Below, piece by piece: positions 35,261-45,407 of a stretch of 64,000 nt of DNA (position 1 is the first letter of the stretch; each line of letters begins with the position of its first letter). The position numbers and the translations under genes are program-made. Under the pieces are notes generated by a model. That model was not told the DNA's origin. It did no database searches and was given only the letters and a program-made list of their open reading frames with translations. This stretch comes from Ischnura elegans (Eukaryota; Arthropoda; Insecta; Odonata; Coenagrionidae): NCBI RefSeq assembly GCF_921293095.1, contig NC_060252.1:4402001-4466000 (forward strand). The letters are read 5' to 3'.

Positions 35261-38164
35261 ATGCAGAGTACTGTTAATGATAGTGAATTGAATGGTGGCA
35301 GGTTCCTTGTCTTGCATCAAAATATAAGAAGTCTAAGAGCTAATTTTGATAAATTTGTATTTCAACTAATTAATCTCGATATAAAACCCGCTGTAATTGT
35401 TTTGACAGAAATTTGGGTCAATGACACTGAAGTATCTATGTATCAAATAACTGGCTATCGGAGTTTTGATGTGTGTAACAATAACTATAGGGCTGGAGGA
35501 GTTATTGCATATGTAGCAGATACTTATGAGTGTTCTTCTGTTGATCTGGGTGAATTAAAAACTGCTGATATGGTTAAAATATCAGTAGGGATAAATGATT
35601 CTTCTTGGATAAGCATTATTGGTGTATATAGACTTAATTTTAATCCTGTTGAACATTTTTTGAGTGAATTGGAGAATGTATTAACCATCTCTAGTGAGAG
35701 GAATTTAATTGTAATTGGTGATATTAATTTATGTATATTACAACCCAACGATATTTCCTTTGAATATCAAACCCTTATGGCTAGTCATGGACTGGACCAG
35801 CTTATTCGAGTACCAACTAGAATTAGCAAAACGGGTAGTACATGTATAGATCACATTTTTTGCAGAAGTAGAGATAACTATAAGTATGAGGGAAGAGCGG
35901 ACGATTGGGGTTTAACAGACCATCATGCTGTATCATGTTCTTTAAATATTAATGTACCCATTAATATATACGAACGAGTTTATCGAAGCCATTGCCGGAT
36001 AAACTTTAACCATCTAAATAATAGTTTGCTAAGATGTGACTGGAATGATGTTTATTCACAACAAAATGTCAATGAAGCCTATGAAATATTTATAAATAAA
36101 TTGAAATGCTGCATTGGAAAAGCTGAATACGTGTCAGACAGTAACAGATCGGGAGGAATGAAGAGGCCATGGATGACTTACGCTTTGTGCGGGAGAATTT
36201 CTAGGCGAAATTTTCTGTATAAAAAAATGAGGAAACACCCTGAAAATGAAAAGCTAAATAGGTACTACGTATCGTACACGCAAAGATTAGAATATGATAT
36301 TAAAAAGCGCAAAGAAAAGTATTACAGGGACCTATTTGATAGTAATGTCAATAATACCGCTGCTCAATGGCGCATTTTAGATTCACTCACGGGAGGAAAG
36401 CAAGGAAATGAGAATTGTGTAAAAATTAGAACTAGTAATGGTATCGTTGTCACTAAGTGCCAGGACATTGTAAACGAATTTAGTTCACATTATGGTAAAG
36501 TAATTCAAGAATTGACCCAGAACAATTATTTTGAAAGTAATACGAATAAATACAAAGAAATATTCCCAACCTCCAATTCAATTGACTCACTGTTTTTTGT
36601 TCCTACTGATGCGAAAGAAATTAGCAGCATTATTAAGGAATTAAAGTCTAAAAAATCTAAAGGTGTTGATAATATTTCCACACAAGTTATAAAAGAAGTA
36701 AATGCAAATATTTCGGAGGTCCTTGCCCATATTGCTAATCTAAGTATGTATACTGGAATATTTCCTAAACAATTAAAAACTGCAATAGTGATACCAATTT
36801 TTAAAAAAGGTGATAAAATGAACGTAAATAATTACAGACCAATATCCCTATTATCTGTATTTGCTAAAATAATAGAAAAAGTTGTTAAAGTCAGACTTCT
36901 TAAATTTCTAAATCAGCATAGTTTTTTCAATAAAAACCAATTTGGATTTATGAGTGGTAAGAGTACAGAGGATGCATTATTAAAATTCTGTTCAGAGCTG
37001 AACGACGGACTGAATAAGAACTGTAGAGTTGCTGGCTTATTTGTAGACATTACCAAAGCCTTCGACTCCATTAATCATAACATACTAATGAATCGATTAT
37101 GGGAAGCGGGTATACGTGGAACCGCATATGATTGGTTTCAAAGTTATCTTTGTGATCGAGATCAATGTGTGCGTCTCAAAAATTGCTACAGTGAAAAGAT
37201 TCGACTCACCTGTGGTGTCCCACAGGGTTCTGTGTTGGGACCCATACTGTTTTTAATATATGTAAACAATTTATGTGCTGGCAGGTTTAAAGGTCAATTA
37301 ACGTCATTCGCAGATGACACTGCACTAAGTTACTCTGTTAATAGTGTTGATGATCTATATGAACACATACAAAGTGATCTATTAACACTCAATATGTGGT
37401 TTTCGGCTAATTATATGTTGTTAAGTGAAAAAACGAAATATATTATGTTTAGCATGAGTAAATCTACCTCAAACAAAAGTAAACTATACTATCAATGTGC
37501 AAATTGTATAAAAGATAATGTTACTTCCTGTGATAAATGTATTTTGATCGAACAGGTTAGTCACATAAAATATTTAGGTATATATTTTGACCAAAATTGT
37601 AAATGGAAGTCTCACATAAATAAATTAAAATCAGAAATGATTACTATTGTAAGAAAATTCTACTTCCTCAGATACATATGCCCTGAATCAGTGTTAAAAA
37701 TGGTATATTATGCTCTCGTTAATTCAAGATTGCAATACGGAATAGCCTGCTGGGGTGGAGCATATTTTATCAACATTAAACCATTGATAGTGGCGCAAAA
37801 AAGGGTTATCAGGGTTATAACACGATCGTATAGGAAAAGCCACTCATTTCCTCTATTCAAAAAATTAGATGTCCTCCCACTAAGGCATTTATTCATTTAT
37901 AAAGTCCTTAGAATATTCTATAACCGTAGTGGTGAAAAGGCCCGACCACAAAACTATGACATTAGAGCTTGGAGAAACTTCCATATACCTAGGCCGACGA
38001 CCGAAATTTATCGACAGTCATACAATTACTTAGGGCCTAAATTGTTTAGCATGTTGCCGAGTAATGTAGCAAACTCGGAAAAAAGATGGGGATTTAAATC
38101 CGCAGTTAAAAAATGGCTTATGATGTGTGAGGAAGTAGAGTTTCTACTAAGAAAAGTGGGTTAA
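35261..38164 (+). CDS. LINE ORF2 protein: APE endonuclease and reverse transcriptase
   Basis: 967 residues from the first ATG; the frame is open back to a TGA at 35219-35221, so a non-ATG start at 35222 is possible. The N-terminus is an APE-type endonuclease: HQN (Asn21), LTEIW (Glu50), IGDIN, CIDHIF and LTDHHAV are all present. It nicks target DNA. The reverse transcriptase domain has NNYRPISLLS, FVDITKAFD (Asp596), GVPQGSVLGP and FADD (Asp685, Asp686), so the catalytic triad is intact. After the palm, residues 746-760 form CxxC-x7-CxxC, which could bind zinc. The C-terminal ~180 residues are the basic thumb and tail typical of this group. No frameshift or stop is seen. The copy is AT-rich like its surroundings. 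Confidence 0.9.
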   Translation: MQSTVNDSELNGGRFLVLHQNIRSLRANFDKFVFQLINLDIKPAVIVLTEIWVNDTEVSMYQITGYRSFDVCNNNYRAGGVIAYVADTYECSSVDLGELKTADMVKISVGINDSSWISIIGVYRLNFNPVEHFLSELENVLTISSERNLIVIGDINLCILQPNDISFEYQTLMASHGLDQLIRVPTRISKTGSTCIDHIFCRSRDNYKYEGRADDWGLTDHHAVSCSLNINVPINIYERVYRSHCRINFNHLNNSLLRCDWNDVYSQQNVNEAYEIFINKLKCCIGKAEYVSDSNRSGGMKRPWMTYALCGRISRRNFLYKKMRKHPENEKLNRYYVSYTQRLEYDIKKRKEKYYRDLFDSNVNNTAAQWRILDSLTGGKQGNENCVKIRTSNGIVVTKCQDIVNEFSSHYGKVIQELTQNNYFESNTNKYKEIFPTSNSIDSLFFVPTDAKEISSIIKELKSKKSKGVDNISTQVIKEVNANISEVLAHIANLSMYTGIFPKQLKTAIVIPIFKKGDKMNVNNYRPISLLSVFAKIIEKVVKVRLLKFLNQHSFFNKNQFGFMSGKSTEDALLKFCSELNDGLNKNCRVAGLFVDITKAFDSINHNILMNRLWEAGIRGTAYDWFQSYLCDRDQCVRLKNCYSEKIRLTCGVPQGSVLGPILFLIYVNNLCAGRFKGQLTSFADDTALSYSVNSVDDLYEHIQSDLLTLNMWFSANYMLLSEKTKYIMFSMSKSTSNKSKLYYQCANCIKDNVTSCDKCILIEQVSHIKYLGIYFDQNCKWKSHINKLKSEMITIVRKFYFLRYICPESVLKMVYYALVNSRLQYGIACWGGAYFINIKPLIVAQKRVIRVITRSYRKSHSFPLFKKLDVLPLRHLFIYKVLRIFYNRSGEKARPQNYDIRAWRNFHIPRPTTEIYRQSYNYLGPKLFSMLPSNVANSEKRWGFKSAVKKWLMMCEEVEFLLRKVG

Positions 38165-38469
38165 AAAGTTTACAATAAAAGGTATATTGTATATTCTATG
38201 TATGTAATTATGCGTTTATATAAGAAAAATAAGAAAAATAGTTATCCTTGTCCAAATATTTGAAATACGTTTTGTAATAATGAATGCAATCGGCAATAGA
38301 ACAAATAACTGAATACAAAGAAATTTTACTTCTCATGTGTGCTAGCACCAGACCTATGTAAAAAGTTTATGATGGTAGCCCCAAAACTACTAAAAGGGGT
38401 ACCTATATATTCCAAAATATTTAAGTATGTTCTAAAATGTAATATTTGATTGTAAATGGAATAAATTAT

Positions 38470-38499
38470 ATATTATTATTATTATTATATATTATTATT
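38470..38499 (+). repeat. ATT microsatellite at the LINE 3' end
   Basis: A run of ATT units follows an AATAAA-like signal, as the 3' tail of several LINE clades does. It is interrupted once by TATATATT. Confidence 0.8.
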
Positions 38500-38610
38500 T
38501 GATTCCATGATAGTCGTTTATTTTAGTTAACATTAAAATCTCAATTATTAATACTATTAATTTTAAATTATTTAAGATAAAAAAGTTGTAGAGTACTATT
38601 ACGAACATCA

Positions 38611-38634
38611 TATTATTATTATTATTATTATTAT
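38611..38634. repeat. ATT microsatellite
   Basis: Eight uninterrupted ATT units lie 110 bases after the LINE tail. It may be an independent microsatellite or the real 3' end of the element. Confidence 0.85.
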
Positions 38635-38825
38635 CAAACGAATTTGAACGAAATCACCCTAAAATCGCGATATAAAATGCTTCCAAAAGAACCACAATGG
38701 CATCAGACAATTTGAAACCCTTATTCTTAAGGATGTAAACACTTGCGGGATGGTCTCAAAAATTTCTTCAGGTAAGTCATTACACTCCTTTATTCCTGGC
38801 AAATATCCGTTTTCTGCTTCTTGAA

Positions 38826-39185
38826 TTAAATATTGAATTTCTTACTTTCCATCCTAAATAGCAGGATTGGTGCTCCGTTTCCTCTCAAGCCTGCTCTTTT
38901 AAAAACGTATTCACATGACCCGCATAACCTATTCGTGGCTGTAACGCTTTCGCCTGTTCGATACCTCCCTAAGGTACACCTTCGTGGCTTCCTTCGAACT
39001 TTCTCAAGCTTTGAAATATTTCTATTGCTATGAGTATCCCTCACTGAAATAGCATACTCTAACACAGAACGAACCATACTCAAGCAGGCCATTTCTTTGA
39101 TTACTATTGCACTCTCTTTAATATTTCTTAATGTCCAAAGCAGCGTTTAAAATGAGTTTCCCACTACCTTACCCATATTCCTTCC
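38826..39185 (-). pseudogene. LINE reverse-transcriptase C-terminal remnant
   Basis: On the minus strand, the frame from 39092 down contains MACLSMVRSVLEYA, NISKLEKVRRK and RYRTGESVTA. In LINE ORF2 proteins of the jockey/CR1/I type these blocks occur in this order just after the reverse transcriptase. The match extends upstream, where TLLWTLRNIKESAIVIKEM is readable at about 39156-39100, and is broken by a stop near 39160. The usual SSVWDP motif is changed to ISVRDT. It is a dead copy, and its orientation is opposite to the intact LINE next to it. It belongs to a different lineage from that element. Confidence 0.65.
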
Positions 39186-40354
39186 TCAAGCAAGGTGTGA
39201 TATGAAAAGAACTCCAAAATATTTACAATCGTTATACCACCAGAGTGCACGGCCGACTTATTGTCACCCGGAGACAGGATAAGGTCTTTCTTTAGAGGCA
39301 TATGCGTATGCGAAGACAAGCCAAGTCACCTCGCTTTCAGTTTTGTAAGAACTACCTAACACTCTTCTCATATTCTCGAATCCATGGTTACGTTAAGTCA
39401 CAGTACGTTCTAGCGGACGAATCTTATTGAGGAGGGATTATTAGCCACGTTAAGAGGATGCATTACTTATGGTGTATCGGCCTTTTTATCATGACGTAGT
39501 CCTCACTTGAAACTTAAGCTGTTACCTCGGAATTGAAGCGGCAGCTATACATAAGAAAGCAAACCTTTGCACATTGTGCAATGCCCATGTTCCTCAGGAA
39601 TTCGAATGTTTGTCTTTAGAATTTTGTTGATGTAAAATGATGAAGGCAAATGCTGAACAAGTCCATACTAATATGTGCCTTTGAAATTTAAGTATACTTT
39701 GCGAATAAAGATTAAATGCGACCAGAGCAATACGTAGTATTTATAATCCCGTTTTTTCAATTATGGGCCAGGACCAAAAGTTTAATGAGAGTAACTCAGG
39801 AGGATTTATTTCAATAACATTTCCTTTTATAAAAAAATATCCACATTCAGGTGATTGCAGTATTTCCTTGACGGTCCTCAAAATATTGAAGGACTTTTGT
39901 CCACATGTTGTTCAAACTATTATTAGTGAGTCGAGATGGCGCAGCAAGCAGAGGGCCGGATGTGGGGCATCAAATGGGGCTCGCGTAACCCAGTGCCTTA
40001 TGACTGCAAGCGGAGGTAGATTTTCGGCGTGGGGGGTGAGATTACATTGAATGGCAGATGTGGAGAGGCAGAATGGATTTGATTGGCTCGATGGCCGCGT
40101 GGCATAAGCGGGAGGAGGGGGAGGGGAGAGAAGGAGGCGGGGGAGAGGTAGAAACGTTGACAGAGAAACGAAAATCGCGGGAATGAAGATGATACGCTGA
40201 TGATGTCGCTTCAACCAAGTGAAATTACGATGAAGAAAATGATTTTTCACATCAAACTCTTTGAGGGGTTATTTTGTGAAATTTATGCACAGTTGAAATA
40301 AATAAAACTTTCACAATTCGCTTATGAATTTTAATCATCACACTACTCCGTTAT
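39186..40354. other. No gene recognised
   Basis: AT-rich sequence; G-rich purine stretch at 40105-40150. The opposite frames at 39912-40250 and 39763-40050 show no domain. Confidence 0.45.
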
Positions 40355-40431
40355 GGGTTTCGATACATTTCTCATTAGTACATTCTATGATACATTCCTT
40401 CACCTGAATATGGCAGTATGTATCGAAACCC
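40355..40431. repeat. Hairpin with GGGTTTCGATACAT arms
   Basis: GGGTTTCGATACAT (40355-40368) and its exact reverse complement (40418-40431) enclose 49 bases. The right arm includes CGAAAC preceded by CCTGAATATGG, similar in layout to the hairpin-GAAAC repeats elsewhere in this window. Confidence 0.55.
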
Positions 40432-41014
40432 TTGTGGTGAGTTTAAGCCTTCTGGATTGGCAGCAACCTTTTTTTTAATCTCTCAGCTAATTTCAATGCA
40501 AACTCACAGTGCGGCGGTGGCTACGGATTGCTACGAGACAGCGATTTGCAAGCACGCCGAGGTGGAGGTCGAGGGGGAGGGTTGAAGTCCTCCCTCCCTC
40601 TGTGCGTAATCTCTGCTCGCAAGTAGACATAATCCGCGGAACACAGAGTGCATATGATTGCGGAATCTATTCTCAACCACGCGATTCAGAGGCAACCGCA
40701 ATAACAGCGGCCGCGAACACGGCCACTGGATTCATGATGCAGTCCACCGCCTAAGTTGCCCCGAAATCAATCCATCCTACGCAATCTACGCATGTCCCAC
40801 AAATATGGTGCCAAAAATATGTTAGGTGGGAAAATGGGAAAAGAAAAGTAGAGATTAGAAACTATTAATTTAGAAAAAAATAGGTTTTAAGGATAGGAAA
40901 GTCTCCACTGAATGTTATTTCCATGCGCTGAAACTAAGAGCGCAAGCGGTTAGGGTTTACGAATACTTGAAGTACTTTGACTTTTAACAGACACTGGATT
41001 TTTGGAGTTTGAAC
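40432..41014. other. No gene recognised
   Basis: GC-richer section at 40509-40760, open on the + strand, with no domain. The rest is AT-rich. Confidence 0.45.
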
Positions 41015-41500
41015 CCACGCAAAGTGGGGCCAAATGCTTAAAAGTTGGTCATAATTATTAAATATCATGTAATTTGCTTGAAATTTGGAATATAACAGTT
41101 TTCGAGGTCGGTAATTCCGAATATGATATTGAAATATAAAGAAAATTTATATTTTGCCAAAAAATTGGAATATTTGCTAAAATAAGACAGTAATTGTTCC
41201 ATGTGTCCAGTAAAAAGGGGGGAATATTTTTAATTATATAATATTACGAATATGAAACTGATTTTGAAAATTTTATGAAATAAATTTCAAAGCTTTAAGG
41301 CAACCAATTAATAATTTTATGGATTATTTTAAATAAATATCATTTTATGGCTATTTTTAATTTTCAAACATTCTAAACGAATTAATTTCGGATATTGTTA
41401 CATGTATCTTAATGTTTGTACACGTTATAAGCATGTATGCATACTTATGGCTTAAAAATACATCCTGGAACATAATAAGGTAGCAAAGAAATTATTAAAC

Positions 41501-43637
41501 ACTAGCTGACCCGGCGAACTTCGTACCGCCTAACAATCAATGAACTTACAGTTTACTTACACCATTTATAAATCAAGAGCGGCTGTATCGTTTTTAACCA
41601 TGTTTAATTTATTATAATAAAATAAGGATACACATTCAATAAAACTACGTAAATGAGAACCAAAATTGCTTGTCAGAAAGACATTTTCTTTATCGAATGT
41701 ACATAGGGTGAATCGGAGCACGTTTACGCGGATTTTTTTCAACAAATTTTCTTACGTTTTAGCTTAAGAAATTTTGGGCATTGTGGTTTAATAAAGCAGT
41801 TCATGAAATAAAAATTATACGCATTCAGTTGTTGGCTATTTGCGTTATTAGCTGTAAAAAAATGTTTTTAGGTCCTAGTCTGTTGCATACACTTGGCCCA
41901 TTCAGGGGGCAGGTTGTAACGACCCCAGACCGACGCTTGACTGATGCTCAAAATCGTGCAAGATAAGCCCCTATGAAGCAGCATTCGCATTAAATGACTT
42001 AAGGCGCGCCAGTTTTAGTATCTTTGTTTGGAAAAAATGCACTTCGTAAACGTACTGCATGCGTAAACGCACCACGGTGAGCCCTACACATTCAGGTTTA
42101 ATGTCTTGCGTCAAGCACCTTCTGAGAAACAACAGTTTTTGTTTTGTTATCAGGCGCAAGATGAAGCGGATGAAGCTAAATAAATATAGCGAAGCAAAGC
42201 AGTGACGCAGCGAGGGGAGGTTTTGGGGGATAAACCCCCCCCCCCCCCAAGAGCTTAGAGAATTTTTTTATGAAAGATTATGTTATTAATATTAGGGGGA
42301 CGGATGACTAACAAACAAAACATATTTAACTATTCACACAGCCACAAAACCCACTATTTTGAACCATTTATCTTAAAAAATGTCTGGGGGAAGTGCCCCC
42401 ACACTTCCCGCTCACCTTAGCGAGTTTTCTATACGCTACAGACCCGTGGTATTAGCTGCACCCAAAACCCCCTATCCTAGCTACGCACTTGAAGCGAAGG
42501 AAGAAATACAGAGGATGGTTTATCAACTCGTGAACATAGCACGCTAAATTGACCATGAGAAAATCATGGGTTTTCATCAGCACATGAGCACAAACAACCC
42601 AAAAACTGAAAAAATGACCATGCGATTTTTTAATCGTTATCACGAATGCAACACGAATTGTAAATTGAATACGTTTATGCTCAAAAGGGCATATGAGTTG
42701 AGATCATGGAATCTACGGAATGAGGACTTCCTAACCTTTGAATTTTCCTTTGAGTAAAGTTGCGTGAATCACATTCATCACCAATTTTTTTAATGACCAA
42801 ACACGTTCCGTTGGATAGTTATGGTTGGTTTAGGCTTCGAAAGATCATGAGCACAGAAACTACATTTTTCTGTAAATCGTGCCTTGGTAAGCCAGGTACG
42901 TCCAAGGACTTAAAATATTCAGATAGATATTTGGCGATTTCGTCTTCGTTTGTTACACATTTAAAAGATCGAATCCATGCAGAGTACGAACTATTTGAAT
43001 TTACCTCGTTTTAGTCATCCACATCTTCGTTCTTGCTCGCTAAATCAACCATCTTTGATTCTTTTGGTGATCAATCATATTCTGGAACTCTTTGTTGATG
43101 AGCTCACTGAAACTAATTTGCAATCATTCCAAGGAAATGAGTTAAAACTACTCGATTCCTCGACAGGAACACGGACATTACCGTTTGTCAACAGTTGCTT
43201 GGAGATTTGTTTACAAACACGGTAGTGAAGTGTCAACTCGAGCTGGGCCACGGCTGGGCTTACAATCAGCTCGAATTAAATTTTAAAAATGTAAATTCAA
43301 TTTAATTAATATTTTGAATATATTTAGTAATTAAAATGTTACATTACACGCCTACATTTCTTAGATAACAGTGAGTGCTTGTAATTTAATATGAACTTAA
43401 TATAATAGCAATAAAGCTCAAATTGATTCTACGTTTTAGTTAGAAAACGTTTGTATGTGAAAAAGAAAAGGGCTGTTTTTAGGGTTTTCCCGGCAATTAT
43501 TCGATTTTTTCTCGCCGTAAGAACCATCCTTGGACTTCAACGAACATTTTAAAAAAAGAATTGGCCAAATTGGTCCAGGCGTTGTTGAGTTATGCGCTTA
43601 CCAACACATTTTGCGATTCATTTTTATATATAAGATT
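41501..43637 (+). repeat. Dispersed repeat, ACTAGCTGACCCGGCGAACT type
   Basis: The left end, ACTAGCTGACCCGGCGAACT, and the right end (AATTGGTCCAGGCGTTG..., GAGTTATGCGCTTA, then ATATATAAGAT) resemble a terminal pair I recognise from repeats widespread in invertebrate genomes. The superfamily is not assigned here. No coding sequence is recognisable inside. It is inserted in the Transib-like element and is itself interrupted by an hAT-type MITE. Confidence 0.45.
42195..42491. mobile_element. hAT-type MITE
   Basis: The 297-bp element starts CAAAGCAGTGACGCAGCGAG and ends, on the opposite strand, with CAAGTGCGTAGCTAGGATAG, related to the widespread CAGTGGCGTAGC-type hAT ends. The flanks TAGCGAAG (42187-42194) and AAGCGAAG (42492-42499) agree at 7 of 8 positions. 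It contains a 14-C run (42235-42248) and no coding sequence. Confidence 0.7.
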
Positions 43638-43945
43638 ATTGTATAACAGTCAATCTGCGTAAAATATGAACAGGCCCGCGACCACTCACTTAAAAAAATG
43701 CAAACACTAAATATAATCCGTCTCTAATTCGTTCCATGAATAATTATCTAAGCACAAAACTGCATTATTGAATAAACCCACTTATTATTTTAAATACTAA
43801 ATGAAAACTAATAACTTAAATGTCTTTTTAAGAATATATAAAAAGTTAACAAACACATTTACATCACACATTATTATGTAGTAGGTTTTCTACGTTGAAT
43901 ATGAAAAAAGCTGCGCACATAGGCTTGTAAACGTAAACACAAATT

Positions 43946-44263
43946 TCAATCAGACTTCGTTCCATCCAAAGAATCGTCTACCGATTCCGATGAAGATCCT
44001 GATTCTATCAGGTAGGATTCATACAAAATATTCATGGCTCCGGAACATAAAACTGTCGATGACTTGGACCGCATCACAATCTGACTTTCATTAATCGAGT
44101 TGGAATGTAACATCAATCTCACGACGAAGTCCACTACAGTTTTTTTCCTCGAGCACTTTCGGGTAAAATCTTCCCTGAATTTCCTCAACAATTTGTTGTA
44201 CGCTTCCTCTGACATTTTTCCGATTGGTAACAATGAATTTTGTATGGCATTCCTTTCGTGCAA
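43946..44263 (-). pseudogene. Transib/RAG1-like transposase C-terminus
   Basis: The frame opens at 44263 (non-ATG; a stop lies four codons earlier) and ends at 43946. It reads NSLLPIGKMSEEAYNKLLRK, then FREDFTRKCSRKKTVVDF, then RLML. This corresponds to the segment of RAG1 and Transib transposases carrying the third catalytic acid (the position of RAG1 Glu962), here Glu19 within MSEEA. Relatives have about three more residues between SEEA and NK. After this the frame has an acidic, Ser-rich tail (ESGSSSESVDDSLD). The catalytic core upstream was not found; the copy is a truncated pseudogene, though this last part is undamaged. The assignment was made by eye and needs a profile search. Confidence 0.55.
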
Positions 44264-44660
44264 CAGTATTTAGGGTAAACATTGTTGGCATGCAAAACCA
44301 GTGATATAATTCAACAATAGCCGTGCTGTTTAGATAGAATGCACTTCGCAGATATCTATATTTATTTTACAGCCAGAAGACGGCTTGTAAAAAAGTATTA
44401 AATCTCTGAAGAAGCTCCAAATTGAGGCCTGTTTTATTGGCGGAAATTTCAGAGTTCTCGAGCTGTGTTGTCGTCATTACTACTACCATACACCTACTTT
44501 GGCCGGTTTAAACTAAGCTCCTTTTTAAGTCCTTCTCATTCTTCGGCTCCTCCACCCATTTTTTAGCGTTTGTATTGCAGATCTTCCAGGTTTTAACTTA
44601 CATTCTGAAAGCCACTTGCAAAGCAGCATTCGAAATTACGAATCCATGCATGCAACGTGG

Positions 44661-44771
44661 TTAAACTACATTAGGGATATCATTCTTTACTGGACGAGAT
44701 ATTATAGCATTAACTTTGTACATAATTTGTCTTGAGTCTTTGTTGCGGCAATTTATTGCAAAAGAACTCAT
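44661..44771 (-). pseudogene. Possible N-terminal fragment of the Transib-like gene
   Basis: A 36-codon minus-strand frame starts with ATG at 44771 (MSSFAINCRNKDSRQIMYKV) and ends at a stop. It lies upstream of the transposase-like frame in the same orientation and inside the same element. Nothing in it is diagnostic; it is noted for position only. Confidence 0.2.
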
Positions 44772-45407
44772 TTTGTTACGCCGATTATAAAGTAAGTGCT
44801 CCCTCTTGCATGCAACGTGTCAACGAGCTGCGCGCTTCGGCGTCCATACGGTTGGAGGTTACTTACGTATTTCTTCATTAATTCACGAAGGGGCGGGTTG
44901 GGGCGGTTAATTTTTTTTATTTTGATAGCCGAGAGATGTGGCTACAATAATATAACTACTTAAGAGCACCACAGAGCACTGCTATATAACTTAATGATGT
45001 TCGTATTTTTATTTTTGAATAAAAGTTGTGCAATTTATTGGTTAATATTTATGTAAATAATAATTTTAATATTGTTTCAATGTTATGGTAAAGCAACATT
45101 TTTTATCTATGCACATTGTTGCGTTGATTCTATTTTTTTAATTTTAAATTTAGCCCATTGAGTAGCTGAGGAGGAGTCTAGAAGATGAAGGTATTTCGAA
45201 GCGAGAGGGAGGCTATGTATCCCAGCAGCGCACCTGTCACTTTGAAAGTGATTTTTACGAAGAGGTGCACACTTACCTGCTTCACGAACTTATTTCTCAG
45301 CAGCTCAAATAAGTATCTTCCCAACCATGTATAAATAAATCATAACCCCGAACTTTTATTTTTCTAATTATGGCCACCTTTTATGGATTTGGCCCCACTG
45401 TGCCACG

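Larger units (their letters stand above)
34200..38510 (+). mobile_element. Apparently intact non-LTR retrotransposon (jockey/CR1 group)
   Basis: Two long open frames in series, with an AATAAA-type signal near 38459 and a 3' ATT-repeat tail (38470-38499), make up a LINE. ORF1 carries a PHD finger and ORF2 carries APE endonuclease plus reverse transcriptase, the layout of the jockey/CR1 superfamily. The exact clade is not resolved. The 5' boundary is uncertain; no convincing target duplication was found. A second ATT array at 38611-38634 could instead be the true 3' end, and the flanks ATCAAAC near 34047 and 38633 would then be a weak duplication candidate. No stops or frameshifts interrupt either ORF. 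Confidence 0.85.
41020..45402. mobile_element. Transib-like (RAG1-related) DNA transposon, decayed and carrying nested insertions
   Basis: The left end reads CAAAGTGGGGCCAAAT; the right end, reverse-complemented, reads CACAGTGGGGCCAAAT. The inverted repeat extends about 38 bases with five mismatches. The right end starts exactly with CACAGTG, the heptamer of RAG recombination signals and close to the known start of Transib ends. Both flanks are CCACG (41015-41019 and 45403-45407), matching the 5-bp GC-rich target duplication of Transib. A minus-strand frame at 43946-44263 matches the C-terminus of RAG1/Transib transposases. About 2.1 kb of the interior is a nested repeat at 41501-43637. The remaining ~2.25 kb is too short and broken for a complete transposase. 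Confidence 0.7.

Noticed and set aside
44091..44291. 66-codon minus-strand frame overlapping the Transib-like frame
   Set aside because: Shifted shadow of 43946-44263, which carries the recognisable motif.
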